Assembly (NCBI GenBank): GCA_964617625.1
Contig: CAZTZL010000061.1
Coordinates: 1-15,781, forward strand
Direction: 5' to 3'
Origin: CAZTZL01 sp964617625
GTDB lineage: Bacteria > Zhuqueibacterota > QNDG01 > DSAB01
Length of the DNA stretch: 15,781 nucleotides
The translations under genes were made by a program, and so were the position numbers. Of this stretch, positions 1-5,955 are shown piece by piece. How positions within the stretch are numbered: position 1 is the first letter of the stretch; every line of letters begins with the position of its first letter. Under the pieces are notes generated by a model. That model saw only the letters and a program-made list of their open reading frames with translations. It was not told where the DNA came from and did no database searches.

Positions 1-381
1 GTCATTCCCGGAATGCGCGAAAAGAAATGGGGACGGATCATTCTTCTGGGATCTGCCCTCTCACACATTGCAATTCCCGGCCGAACGGCCTATGCGTCAT
101 CCAAAGCAGGAATTTTGGGATTGACCCGTGCTCTCGCTCTGGAAAATGCGGAATACGGAATCTGCGTGAATAACATCTGCCCGGGAGCATTCAAAACTCC
201 GATGAACCGGCCTGTTCTGGAGGATAAAGAAAAAAGCCGGGCCATTACCCGGATGATCCCCATGAACCGCTGGGGCGATCCCACCGAACTCCGCGGGATC
301 ATTCTCTACCTCTCCTCCCCTGCTTCGAGCTACACAACCGGATCGAGTATCGTCATTGACGGCGGCTGGCTCTCCCGGTAA
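1..381 (+). CDS. SDR-family oxidoreductase, C-terminal part (5' end outside window)
   Basis: This is the last 126 residues of a short-chain dehydrogenase/reductase, an NAD(P)-dependent enzyme; the reading frame is open to base 1, so the true start lies upstream. The catalytic YxxxK motif is visible as YASSK, after a serine-containing stretch (GSALSHIAIPGRTAYASSK) of the kind that supplies the catalytic Ser. The NNICPGAFKTPM segment is the usual post-catalytic 'N-x-x-x-PG-x-x-x-T' motif, and the protein ends in the typical SSPASSYTTGSSIVIDGGW tail. The N-terminal Rossmann glycine motif is not in the window. Family resemblance is to 3-oxoacyl-ACP reductase or gluconate 5-dehydrogenase-like members; the substrate cannot be read from this part. 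No terminator hairpin is obvious after the stop. Confidence 0.93.
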   Translation, partial: VIPGMREKKWGRIILLGSALSHIAIPGRTAYASSKAGILGLTRALALENAEYGICVNNICPGAFKTPMNRPVLEDKEKSRAITRMIPMNRWGDPTELRGIILYLSSPASSYTTGSSIVIDGGWLSR

Positions 382-679
382 AAATACATTTTTATTTGTT
401 TAGATGCCCGATCGCCGTGACAAAAATCATTTTCACCAATTTCTGAAAATATAAGTAGCTTTTCGCAAATCTTATCATTATACTATACTATGATTTGACA
501 ACTTAACTATTTATTTTTACTGCTGGATAAACCTGTCAAACGGATGAAGACTTAAATAATTTGTATAACTTTTCTACTATTAAAACACAGTTGGCATAGG
601 ATTTGTTTTAACTCCAGTCAAGAGCATTATTTAGCAAATAACGCATAAAAGAAAGTAATTTGCAAATTGCAGGAGCCGG
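382..679. other. AT-rich intergenic stretch
   Basis: This 298-base stretch lies between the dehydrogenase and the kinase remnant. I see no convincing ORF, hairpin or RNA gene. A TTGACA hexamer at 495-500 looks like a -35 element, but the sequence 16-18 bases downstream is a poor -10, so no promoter is called. Confidence 0.5.
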
Positions 680-889
680 ATGTTTCAAAAAGAAATCAAT
701 GCAGTTTCAGAAAACTGTACTGATAAAATAAACCGGGCATATATTTATTTAAAAAACAGTCGTCTGGGACTGGCAATAGTGACTGATTTAATCGAGCGTC
801 AGCTTCATGGATAAATAAATTATAAATGCAAAAAAGGCTTGTCACGGCGCATTGTCCTGAAAGAGGAATTCTGCGAAGCAAGAATTTGA
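680..889 (+). pseudogene. Decayed histidine kinase C-terminus (HATPase end) with an internal stop
   Basis: Reading from the ATG at 680 gives 44 residues, then TAA at 812-814, then 24 more residues in the same frame to TGA at 887-889. Residues 26-44 (NSRLGLAIVTDLIERQLHG) match residues 540-558 of the kinase at 1600-3351 (DSHLGLELVTDLVEHQLQG) at 12 of 19 positions; this is the G2 box of a HATPase domain. After the TAA the match continues (INYKCKKGLSRRIVLKEE against IDYESKKGLSWRILLKEE), and both proteins end nine to ten codons later with similar tails. The TAA sits where the intact kinase has Lys (AAA), so one nonsense change is enough to explain it. The first 25 residues match only weakly (AVSEN against EVSDN). 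AGGAG at 671-675 precedes the ATG. The H box and N box are absent, so it cannot act as a kinase. The stop lies 2 bases before the next regulator, the usual spacing of a coupled kinase-regulator pair. Confidence 0.85.
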
Positions 890-891
890 CC

Positions 892-1266
892 ATGATAAAG
901 AAAACAAAAATACTCATTGTGGAAGATGAAGCAATCACTGCGAAAAGCCTGAAAATGGATCTGGAGGAATTAGGCTACTATGTTCTTAGCCCAATAGCCA
1001 AGGGCGAGCATGCCGTGCCTGTTGCTATTCAGGAAAATCCAACTCTGATTTTAATGGACATTCGGCTTGCAGGCGGTTTGGACGGTATCGAAGCAGCAGA
1101 AAGAATCATTCTAATAAAAAAGATGCCGATTGCATTTATGACCGGCTATGCGACAGAGGGAATCAAAGAGCGGACCCATAAAATCCATCCGCTTGCTTTT
1201 CTCGAAAAACCGGTGAATATCAATCTCGTAAAACAAATTGTAGACACACTTGTAACGAGTAACTGA
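892..1266 (+). CDS. Stand-alone CheY-like response regulator receiver
   Basis: A single receiver domain of 124 residues with no output domain, expected to accept a phosphoryl group from a histidine kinase in the cytoplasm. The acidic pair is in ILIVEDEA (residues 8-15), the phospho-acceptor is Asp56 in LILMDIRLAGGLDG, the conserved Thr is Thr84 in AFMTGYA and the Lys is Lys106 in FLEKPVN. The receiver is of the type found beside HisKA_2 kinases. An ATG at 826 is in the same frame, but bases 826-889 read in another frame as the end of a decayed kinase, so the extra 22 residues are an artefact and 892 is the start. There is no clear Shine-Dalgarno; the start probably depended on translational coupling to the lost kinase. 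With that kinase broken, it could take phosphate from the kinase at 1600-3351, which is inferred. Confidence 0.92.
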   Translation: MIKKTKILIVEDEAITAKSLKMDLEELGYYVLSPIAKGEHAVPVAIQENPTLILMDIRLAGGLDGIEAAERIILIKKMPIAFMTGYATEGIKERTHKIHPLAFLEKPVNINLVKQIVDTLVTSN

Positions 1267-1520
1267 TGAGAAACTAACAAACTTTCAGTTTAGCACATCT
1301 AAATTAGAAATAACGGCCCCGGTTATCCCCTGTCAGTGTAGAAATGATAAGTATCAATTAAAAAATGAGAATATCTAAAATTGCATGCTCTTATTCAATT
1401 TCACTGTGCCCCGCACTTCGTTTATTGAGAGAACTGCCCGGACATTATTTATTTCATAAGCTACAATGCGCCTTGTCCAACAAGAAAACCGGCCGGAGAA
1501 AAACTTGAAGACCCAAAAGG
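1267..1520. other. Intergenic stretch before the HisKA_2 kinase
   Basis: Noncoding as far as I can see. A 47-codon ATG ORF at 1365-1508 has no recognisable domain or ribosome binding site and is treated as chance. No hairpin with a T-tract follows the response regulator. Confidence 0.4.
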
Positions 1521-1529
1521 ATGATCATA

Positions 1530-1586
1530 ATGGATAAAATAGCAAAACCCGTCAAGAAGTCCAAAAAAAACAGGGATTATCACTAA
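1530..1586 (+). CDS. Short lysine-rich leader ORF, or displaced N-terminus of the downstream kinase
   Basis: An 18-residue ORF, MDKIAKPVKKSKKNRDYH, preceded by AAGGA at 1517-1521 with 8-base spacing, a better ribosome binding site than the one at the kinase start at 1600. It runs through eight consecutive A at 1563-1570 and then stops. The kinase frame is open from 1543 with no ATG/GTG/TTG until 1600. A one-base shift at the A run would join the two frames into one protein with a basic N-terminal tail. It may be a coupling leader, a slippage-controlled start, a recent frameshift, or a sequencing error in a homopolymer. The peptide itself is not recognised. Confidence 0.35.
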   Translation: MDKIAKPVKKSKKNRDYH

Positions 1587-1599
1587 GAACGGGAAAACA

Positions 1600-3351
1600 A
1601 TGAAAAAAGATTCCTATATCACTGAGCTCAAACAGGCAAAGCAGTCTCTGTATGAAAGCGAAGCACGATACCAAATATTAATTGACAACAGTAACGATTT
1701 GATCCAGAGTGTGGGGCTGGATGGACGTTTTCTGTTCGTTAACCAGTCTTGGCGGCATAAGCTTGGTTATAATAAGGAAGAAATCTTCGGCCTGAATCTA
1801 TTTGATGTTATTCACCCGGACTTTCATCAACATTGCCATATTTTGTTTGAAAAGATATTGAACGGAAATAAAGTTCAGCATATAGAGGTAACCTTTTTAG
1901 CTAAAGAAGGGAAGTCGATTTATCTTGTCGGTAGCGCCGCACCACGCTTTTTGGATGGGAAAGTAATTGCCGCGCAATCATTCTTCCACGACATCACCGA
2001 GCACAAGCGGGCCGAAGAAGAAATTAAAATGCTTTCAACCATTGTCGAACAATCAACAGAAGGTATGGCAATTGCTGGCTTGGATGGTAATCTTCTCTAT
2101 ACCAACGAAGCATGGGGCAGAATGCACGGCTATAAGAGTTCCAAGGAGCTTCTTGGTAAAAACCTTGCAATTTTCCATAATAAAGAGCAAATAGAGAATG
2201 AAGTCAAGCCATTTAACGAAAAGGTCCTTGAGCTTGGCACTTGCAGCGGGGAAGTCGGTCATATAACCAGGGATGGAAAACCATTCCCAACTTTGATGAC
2301 ATCGACCTTACTAAAAGACAAACAGGGCCAGCCATATGCAATAGCCGGAATTGCCAAGGACATCACCGAACGCAAGCAGGCAGAGGAGGAGATCAAGAGT
2401 TTATCACTATTCCCCGAAGAGAACAACGACCCGGTCATGAGGGTGTCTAAAGAAGGAAAGGTCGTCTACGCAAACAAGGCCAGCGCCAAATGCCTGCAAT
2501 TCTATCATCGAGGAGTTGGCCAACGGATATTCAAACCGCTGCTGGGCACGGTGCAAACAGCTATTTCTTCAGGCGAAGCAAAAACGATCGAATTCCCTTG
2601 CTGTGAGGACCAAGTTCTCCTTTTTAACGTTGTACCTGTGCAAGAACAAGATTATGTTAACATTTACGGCACTGACATCACCAAGCTAAAACATTCAGAA
2701 GAGCAAATTCAGAATAATCTGAAAGAAAAGGAAATCCTTCTGAGAGAACTGTATCACAGAACCAAGAACAACATGCAGGTCATTTCATCCATGCTCAACC
2801 TGAAAGCGCGTTATACCAAAAACAAGGTGGTGACTGCAACTTTCAAAGAAATCGGAAACAAAATTTCATCCATGGCTCTGGTTCATCAGAAATTATACGA
2901 ATCTAAAGATTTATCGCATCTGAATCTGAAAGAATATATTAACGATCTAATTTTGCTTTTTAAGCGCAGTCAGCCTGATTTATCCGGTCGGATCACCTTT
3001 ATAACGGCAGGCAAAGATATCAATGTCTTAATTGATACAGCGATACCAGTCGGGCTCATCATCAACGAATTGATCAACAACGCCCTTAAACACGCCTTCC
3101 TCGACAACAGGCAGGGTGAAATCAAGGTAAATTTCCTGCAAAAAAATAAAACTGAACTGATCATCGAAGTATCCGATAATGGTGTGGGCCTGCCGAAAGG
3201 ATTCGACCTGCAGAAAGACAGCCATCTCGGCCTGGAACTGGTCACCGATCTGGTCGAACACCAGCTTCAGGGAAAAATCGATTACGAAAGCAAAAAAGGA
3301 CTGTCGTGGCGGATTCTCCTGAAAGAAGAAATGTACGAACCAAGAGTCTGA
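1600..3351 (+). CDS. Sensor histidine kinase: three PAS domains, HisKA_2, HATPase
   Basis: A 583-residue cytoplasmic sensor kinase with no signal peptide or membrane segment. PAS 1 is at about residues 22-138 and PAS 2 at about 145-262; both end in the PAC-type motif DITE(H/R)K, followed by a short linker helix (AEEEIK). A shorter, diverged PAS 3 lies at about 270-365 and ends with GTDITKLK. The HisKA_2 box is LRELYHRTKNNMQVISSMLNL, with the phospho-acceptor His386. In the ATPase domain the N box is NELINNALKHAF (489-500), the G1 box DNGVG (526-530) and the G2 box SHLGLELV (541-548). HisKA_2 kinases usually act with stand-alone receivers, such as the one at 892-1266. No cofactor can be assigned to the PAS domains by eye. 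The ribosome binding site at 1600 is weak, and an upstream leader may set the true start. The stop at 3349-3351 is followed by a 172-base spacer. Confidence 0.95.
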   Translation: MKKDSYITELKQAKQSLYESEARYQILIDNSNDLIQSVGLDGRFLFVNQSWRHKLGYNKEEIFGLNLFDVIHPDFHQHCHILFEKILNGNKVQHIEVTFLAKEGKSIYLVGSAAPRFLDGKVIAAQSFFHDITEHKRAEEEIKMLSTIVEQSTEGMAIAGLDGNLLYTNEAWGRMHGYKSSKELLGKNLAIFHNKEQIENEVKPFNEKVLELGTCSGEVGHITRDGKPFPTLMTSTLLKDKQGQPYAIAGIAKDITERKQAEEEIKSLSLFPEENNDPVMRVSKEGKVVYANKASAKCLQFYHRGVGQRIFKPLLGTVQTAISSGEAKTIEFPCCEDQVLLFNVVPVQEQDYVNIYGTDITKLKHSEEQIQNNLKEKEILLRELYHRTKNNMQVISSMLNLKARYTKNKVVTATFKEIGNKISSMALVHQKLYESKDLSHLNLKEYINDLILLFKRSQPDLSGRITFITAGKDINVLIDTAIPVGLIINELINNALKHAFLDNRQGEIKVNFLQKNKTELIIEVSDNGVGLPKGFDLQKDSHLGLELVTDLVEHQLQGKIDYESKKGLSWRILLKEEMYEPRV

Positions 3352-3398
3352 TTATGACAAAAAAAAATACATATGAAACTCCACCAGGGAATATTTTT

Positions 3399-3449
3399 GA
3401 TATTTGGCATTTGTGCTTTTTAAATTTCTGGTTTTGTCATTTGGAATTT
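3399..3449. repeat. Degenerate heptamer repeat (GGNATTT-like)
   Basis: Seven consecutive units, five of 7 bases and two of 8, each ending in a run of T: for example GATATTT, GGCATTT and GTGCTTT at the left, and GTCATTT and GGAATTT at the right. The units are imperfect, but the period is kept over 51 bases. It sits in the spacer between the two kinase genes, just before the ribosome binding site of the second. Heptanucleotide tandem repeats are known from cyanobacteria (the STRR family) and similar AT-rich ones are seen in other genomes; the function is unknown. Confidence 0.6.
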
Positions 3450-3523
3450 CAAAAAATATTGTTCGTTTTAATCTCTTTAATAGTTTTCCTGTTAATATCA
3501 ATTTAAAATAAGGACAACATAAA

Positions 3524-4981
3524 ATGGCACGTATCATGATTGTAGAAGACGAAGCCATTGTCGCTGCCGATTTGAAACAAAAACTGGAAGACCTGAACCA
3601 TCAGGTCGTGGCTGTCGCAACAAGAGGCAATGAAGCCATTCTTAAAGCAGGCAAATTCAAACCGGAATTAATCCTCATGGATATTGTGCTGAAAGGCAGT
3701 ATAAACGGGATCGAAACTGCAAAACAGATTCAGAAAAATCTGGATGTCCCCATAATATATGTAACAGCCTATGCCGACAGGGAAACGCTGAATCAGGCCA
3801 AAACAACCGCTCCATTTGGATATATTATCAAACCCTTTCAAACGGAACATATCGAATCCACACTCGAAATGGCCCTTTACAAATACAAAATGGATCAGAA
3901 ACTCAAAGAGGACGAAGCATGGTTCAGAATTCTGTTTGATTTCGCGCCGGATGCGTACTATTTAATCGACCTTAAAGGTAATCTCATTGACGGGAACATA
4001 GCCGCTCAAAAATTGATCGGTTACAAAAAAGAGGAATTGATCGGTAAAAATTTTAAAGACATCGGCCTGCTGACTTCAAGCGATCTATCAAGAGCAATGG
4101 AAGGTCTGGGAAAAAACCAAAAAAAGAAATCAACCGGACCCGAAGAATATGTTTTAATTAAAAAAAACGGAACAACCGTTGCAGTTGAGATTAAAACCTA
4201 TCCGGTGATGATCAACAATGAAATCATGGTCCTCGGGATCGCCCGGGACATTACGGAACGGAAACAATCGGAAGAGGCATTAAAGAAACTGAATCGTGAG
4301 CTGCAAAAAAGAAACCGGGAAATAGAAGAATTTACATTCGTGGCATCCCATAATTTACAAACCCCCATGAGAATGGTTTCGAGTTATGTGGAATTGTTCG
4401 CGAGACATTATAAAAACAAACTGGATAAAAACGCAAAAGAATTTATTGGATATATCAAGGACGGCTCCTATCAAATGAAAAGTATGATCGATGATTTGCT
4501 CGTCTATACAAAATTGACCACCCGGACGAGGCCTCTGGAGCGCACGGACTGTTCCGAAATGATAGAGCGGCTGAAAAATATCTTAAAAGCGGGCAATTAC
4601 ATCATCACGTACGATCCACTGCCTCAGGTCTGGTCAGATCCGAAACAACTTTACCAGCTCTTCTATCATTTGATTATCAATGCAATTAAATTTTCCAATA
4701 AAACACCGATCATGGTTCATATCAGTGCAAAAAAACAAAAAGACAGTTACCTGTTTTTCGTTCGGGACAATGGAATCGGCATCGACCCTCAATATTATGA
4801 GAGAATATTTTTAATTTTCCAGAAACTGCACAGCCCGGAAGAATATCCCGGAACAGGCATCGGTCTGGCAATTTGTAAAAAAATTATCGAGCAGCATAAT
4901 GGCAAAATATGGGTGAAATCGAAACCCGGGAGTGGATCTACATTTTTTTTCACTTTGCCAATCGACTGGGATAACCAATGA
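3524..4981 (+). CDS. Receiver-PAS-histidine kinase (HisKA, Cph1-like transmitter)
   Basis: A 485-residue cytoplasmic kinase with an N-terminal receiver. The receiver (about 1-120) has MIVEDEA, phospho-acceptor Asp53 in LILMDIVL, Thr81 and Lys103 in YIIKPFQ. One PAS domain follows (about 128-248), ending in ARDITERKQSEE, then a coiled linker. The HisKA box FVASHNLQTPMRMVSSY (272-288, His276) is of the type found in phytochrome-like Cph1 kinases, where the wording is FVASHDLQEPLRMV. The ATPase domain has an N-box Asn386, DNGIGI (415-420) and GTGIGLAICKKI (443-454). No GAF or PHY photosensor domain is present, so a PAS takes the sensor position. AAGGA at 3510-3514 supports the start. The stop overlaps the next start (ATGA), so it is co-translated with the Rcp1-type receiver, its probable partner. 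Confidence 0.95.
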   Translation: MARIMIVEDEAIVAADLKQKLEDLNHQVVAVATRGNEAILKAGKFKPELILMDIVLKGSINGIETAKQIQKNLDVPIIYVTAYADRETLNQAKTTAPFGYIIKPFQTEHIESTLEMALYKYKMDQKLKEDEAWFRILFDFAPDAYYLIDLKGNLIDGNIAAQKLIGYKKEELIGKNFKDIGLLTSSDLSRAMEGLGKNQKKKSTGPEEYVLIKKNGTTVAVEIKTYPVMINNEIMVLGIARDITERKQSEEALKKLNRELQKRNREIEEFTFVASHNLQTPMRMVSSYVELFARHYKNKLDKNAKEFIGYIKDGSYQMKSMIDDLLVYTKLTTRTRPLERTDCSEMIERLKNILKAGNYIITYDPLPQVWSDPKQLYQLFYHLIINAIKFSNKTPIMVHISAKKQKDSYLFFVRDNGIGIDPQYYERIFLIFQKLHSPEEYPGTGIGLAICKKIIEQHNGKIWVKSKPGSGSTFFFTLPIDWDNQ

Positions 4982-5427
4982 CAGAGTTCCTGAAAAATCC
5001 CACCGAAATGATTGTACTTCTGGTTGATGACAACAAGGCCGATATGCGTTTGACCGAAGAAGTCCTTAAGCAGGGCAAGATAAAGAAAAAGATTTTCAAG
5101 GCTCAAAACGGCGAAGAAGCATTGGACTTCCTGTATAAAAAAGGGGAATATAAAAACGCGCCTTGCCCCGATCTGATTCTTCTCGATTTGAATATGCCGA
5201 GAAAAAACGGCTTTGAAGTTTTGGAACACGTGAAGAATGATGGTGAATTAAAAAAAATTCCTGTGGTCATTCTTTCAACCTCAAACAATGAACCGGATGT
5301 TGAAAAATGTTATAAACTCTCGGCGAATTGCTACCTCGTCAAACCCGTTCATCTGGATCAGTTCTTCGATATGATACAGGCCCTGGAAACATTCTGGCTG
5401 CATTTTGTAAGATTCCCCCAAATATAA
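4978..5427 (+). CDS. Rcp1-type response regulator (single receiver domain)
   Basis: A 149-residue receiver without an output domain, resembling Rcp1, the partner of phytochrome kinase Cph1. The acidic pair is Asp17-Asp18 in VLLVDDNKADMRL, the phospho-acceptor is Asp70 in LILLDLNMPRKNGFEVL, the switch Thr is Thr101 in VILSTSNNE and Lys122 is in YLVKPVHLDQF. The insertion after helix 2 (FLYKKGEYKNAPCPDL) and the C-terminal helix ending in FWLHFVRFP are features of this subfamily. The start codon overlaps the stop of the kinase by 4 bases (ATGA), a strong sign of a functional pair. It probably passes phosphate on, or controls a partner by contact; the target is not in the window. Confidence 0.94.
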   Translation: MTEFLKNPTEMIVLLVDDNKADMRLTEEVLKQGKIKKKIFKAQNGEEALDFLYKKGEYKNAPCPDLILLDLNMPRKNGFEVLEHVKNDGELKKIPVVILSTSNNEPDVEKCYKLSANCYLVKPVHLDQFFDMIQALETFWLHFVRFPQI

Positions 5428-5500
5428 ATTAGAAACTTATAAAAAACTCCTTTAATCCCTTTTGTCATCACAAAATCGTTTCGGGATCTCAGCTTAAGAG

Positions 5501-5521
5501 GTCCTGAAACAAGTTCAGGAC
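5501..5521. repeat. REP-like palindrome
   Basis: GTCCTGAA (5501-5508), a 5-base loop ACAAG, then TTCAGGAC (5514-5521): a perfect 8-base-pair stem. Very similar sequences (CCTGAAACAAGTTCAGG) occur as dispersed intergenic repeats in many bacterial genomes, as I recall. It lacks a following T-tract, so it is a poor rho-independent terminator, although it could protect the 3' end of the signalling transcript. Confidence 0.65.
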
Positions 5522-5869
5522 AACATAAATTCTCATATCCGATTGCATTTTTCAGAAGTTGTAATTATAAACATTTCATTGAAATTCTGTTCATTTTTTG
5601 ATGACCTATCACCATTTTTCAGATTTTTGAATAGTCATGAAATATCGAATCAATATACTCCTTGAATTTACGAAACAGAAAAAAGTGTCGGATGCTGGTA
5701 TTTTCGTATATTCCATCAATCCCGCAAATAATTCTTATCTTACGCTATCTGGTTAGTTTTTTACAACAAATGGCTTTTCTTTTTATTCTTTTTATCTTAG
5801 ATTCAATAGACAAGTTAACTTCTGGAAGTGTTTACAGAGTTCCCGCACTTCTTATGCTTATTTTTAATT

Positions 5870-5917
5870 AAACAATATTGTTTTTAAATTTTTTAAATTG
5901 AATTTTTGTTCAATATT
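5870..5917. promoter_or_regulatory. Candidate operator elements upstream of araB
   Basis: A perfect 14-base palindrome AAACAATATTGTTT (5870-5883) lies 73 bases before araB. A second inverted repeat, ATTGAA and TTCAAT around a 6-base loop (5897-5914), follows. The heptamer CAATATT occurs in both, at 5873-5879 and 5911-5917, 38 bases apart. This layout fits a transcription factor with two sites controlling the arabinose operon. It does not match the Bacillus AraR consensus or AraC half sites that I know. AT-rich DNA produces such symmetry by chance, so confidence is limited. Confidence 0.35.
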
Positions 5918-5955
5918 TTTTCGTGTCCACTTCCAATCTGAGGTAGAAGATTAAA

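Larger units (their letters stand above)
5428..5955. other. Long AT-rich intergenic region between signalling cluster and ara operon
   Basis: 528 bases with no convincing gene. It holds a REP-like palindrome (5501-5521) and palindromic AT-rich elements just before araB (5870-5917). ORFs at 5637-5756 (39 residues, ATG) and 5662-5871 (69 residues, TTG, partly hydrophobic) overlap each other in different frames, lack ribosome binding sites and match nothing I recognise. No convincing promoter hexamer pair was found for araB. Confidence 0.5.

Noticed and set aside
495..523. TTGACA as a promoter -35 for the signalling cluster
   Set aside because: Sequence at the right distance (TACTGC and neighbours) is a poor -10.
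1365..1508. 47-residue ATG ORF before the HisKA_2 kinase
   Set aside because: No ribosome binding site or recognisable motif; the composition looks like chance.
3373..3423. 16-residue ORF (MKLHQGIFLIFGICAF) and a longer hydrophobic frame to 3506 in the kinase spacer
   Set aside because: The hydrophobic codons come from the T-rich heptamer repeat, and no ribosome binding site is present.
5460..5475. TTTTGT/ACAAAA hairpin after the Rcp1-type gene as a terminator
   Set aside because: Only six mostly A-T pairs and no downstream T-tract.
5637..5871. Two short ORFs (39 and 69 residues) before araB
   Set aside because: They overlap in different frames, have no ribosome binding site, one starts with TTG, and neither resembles a known family.
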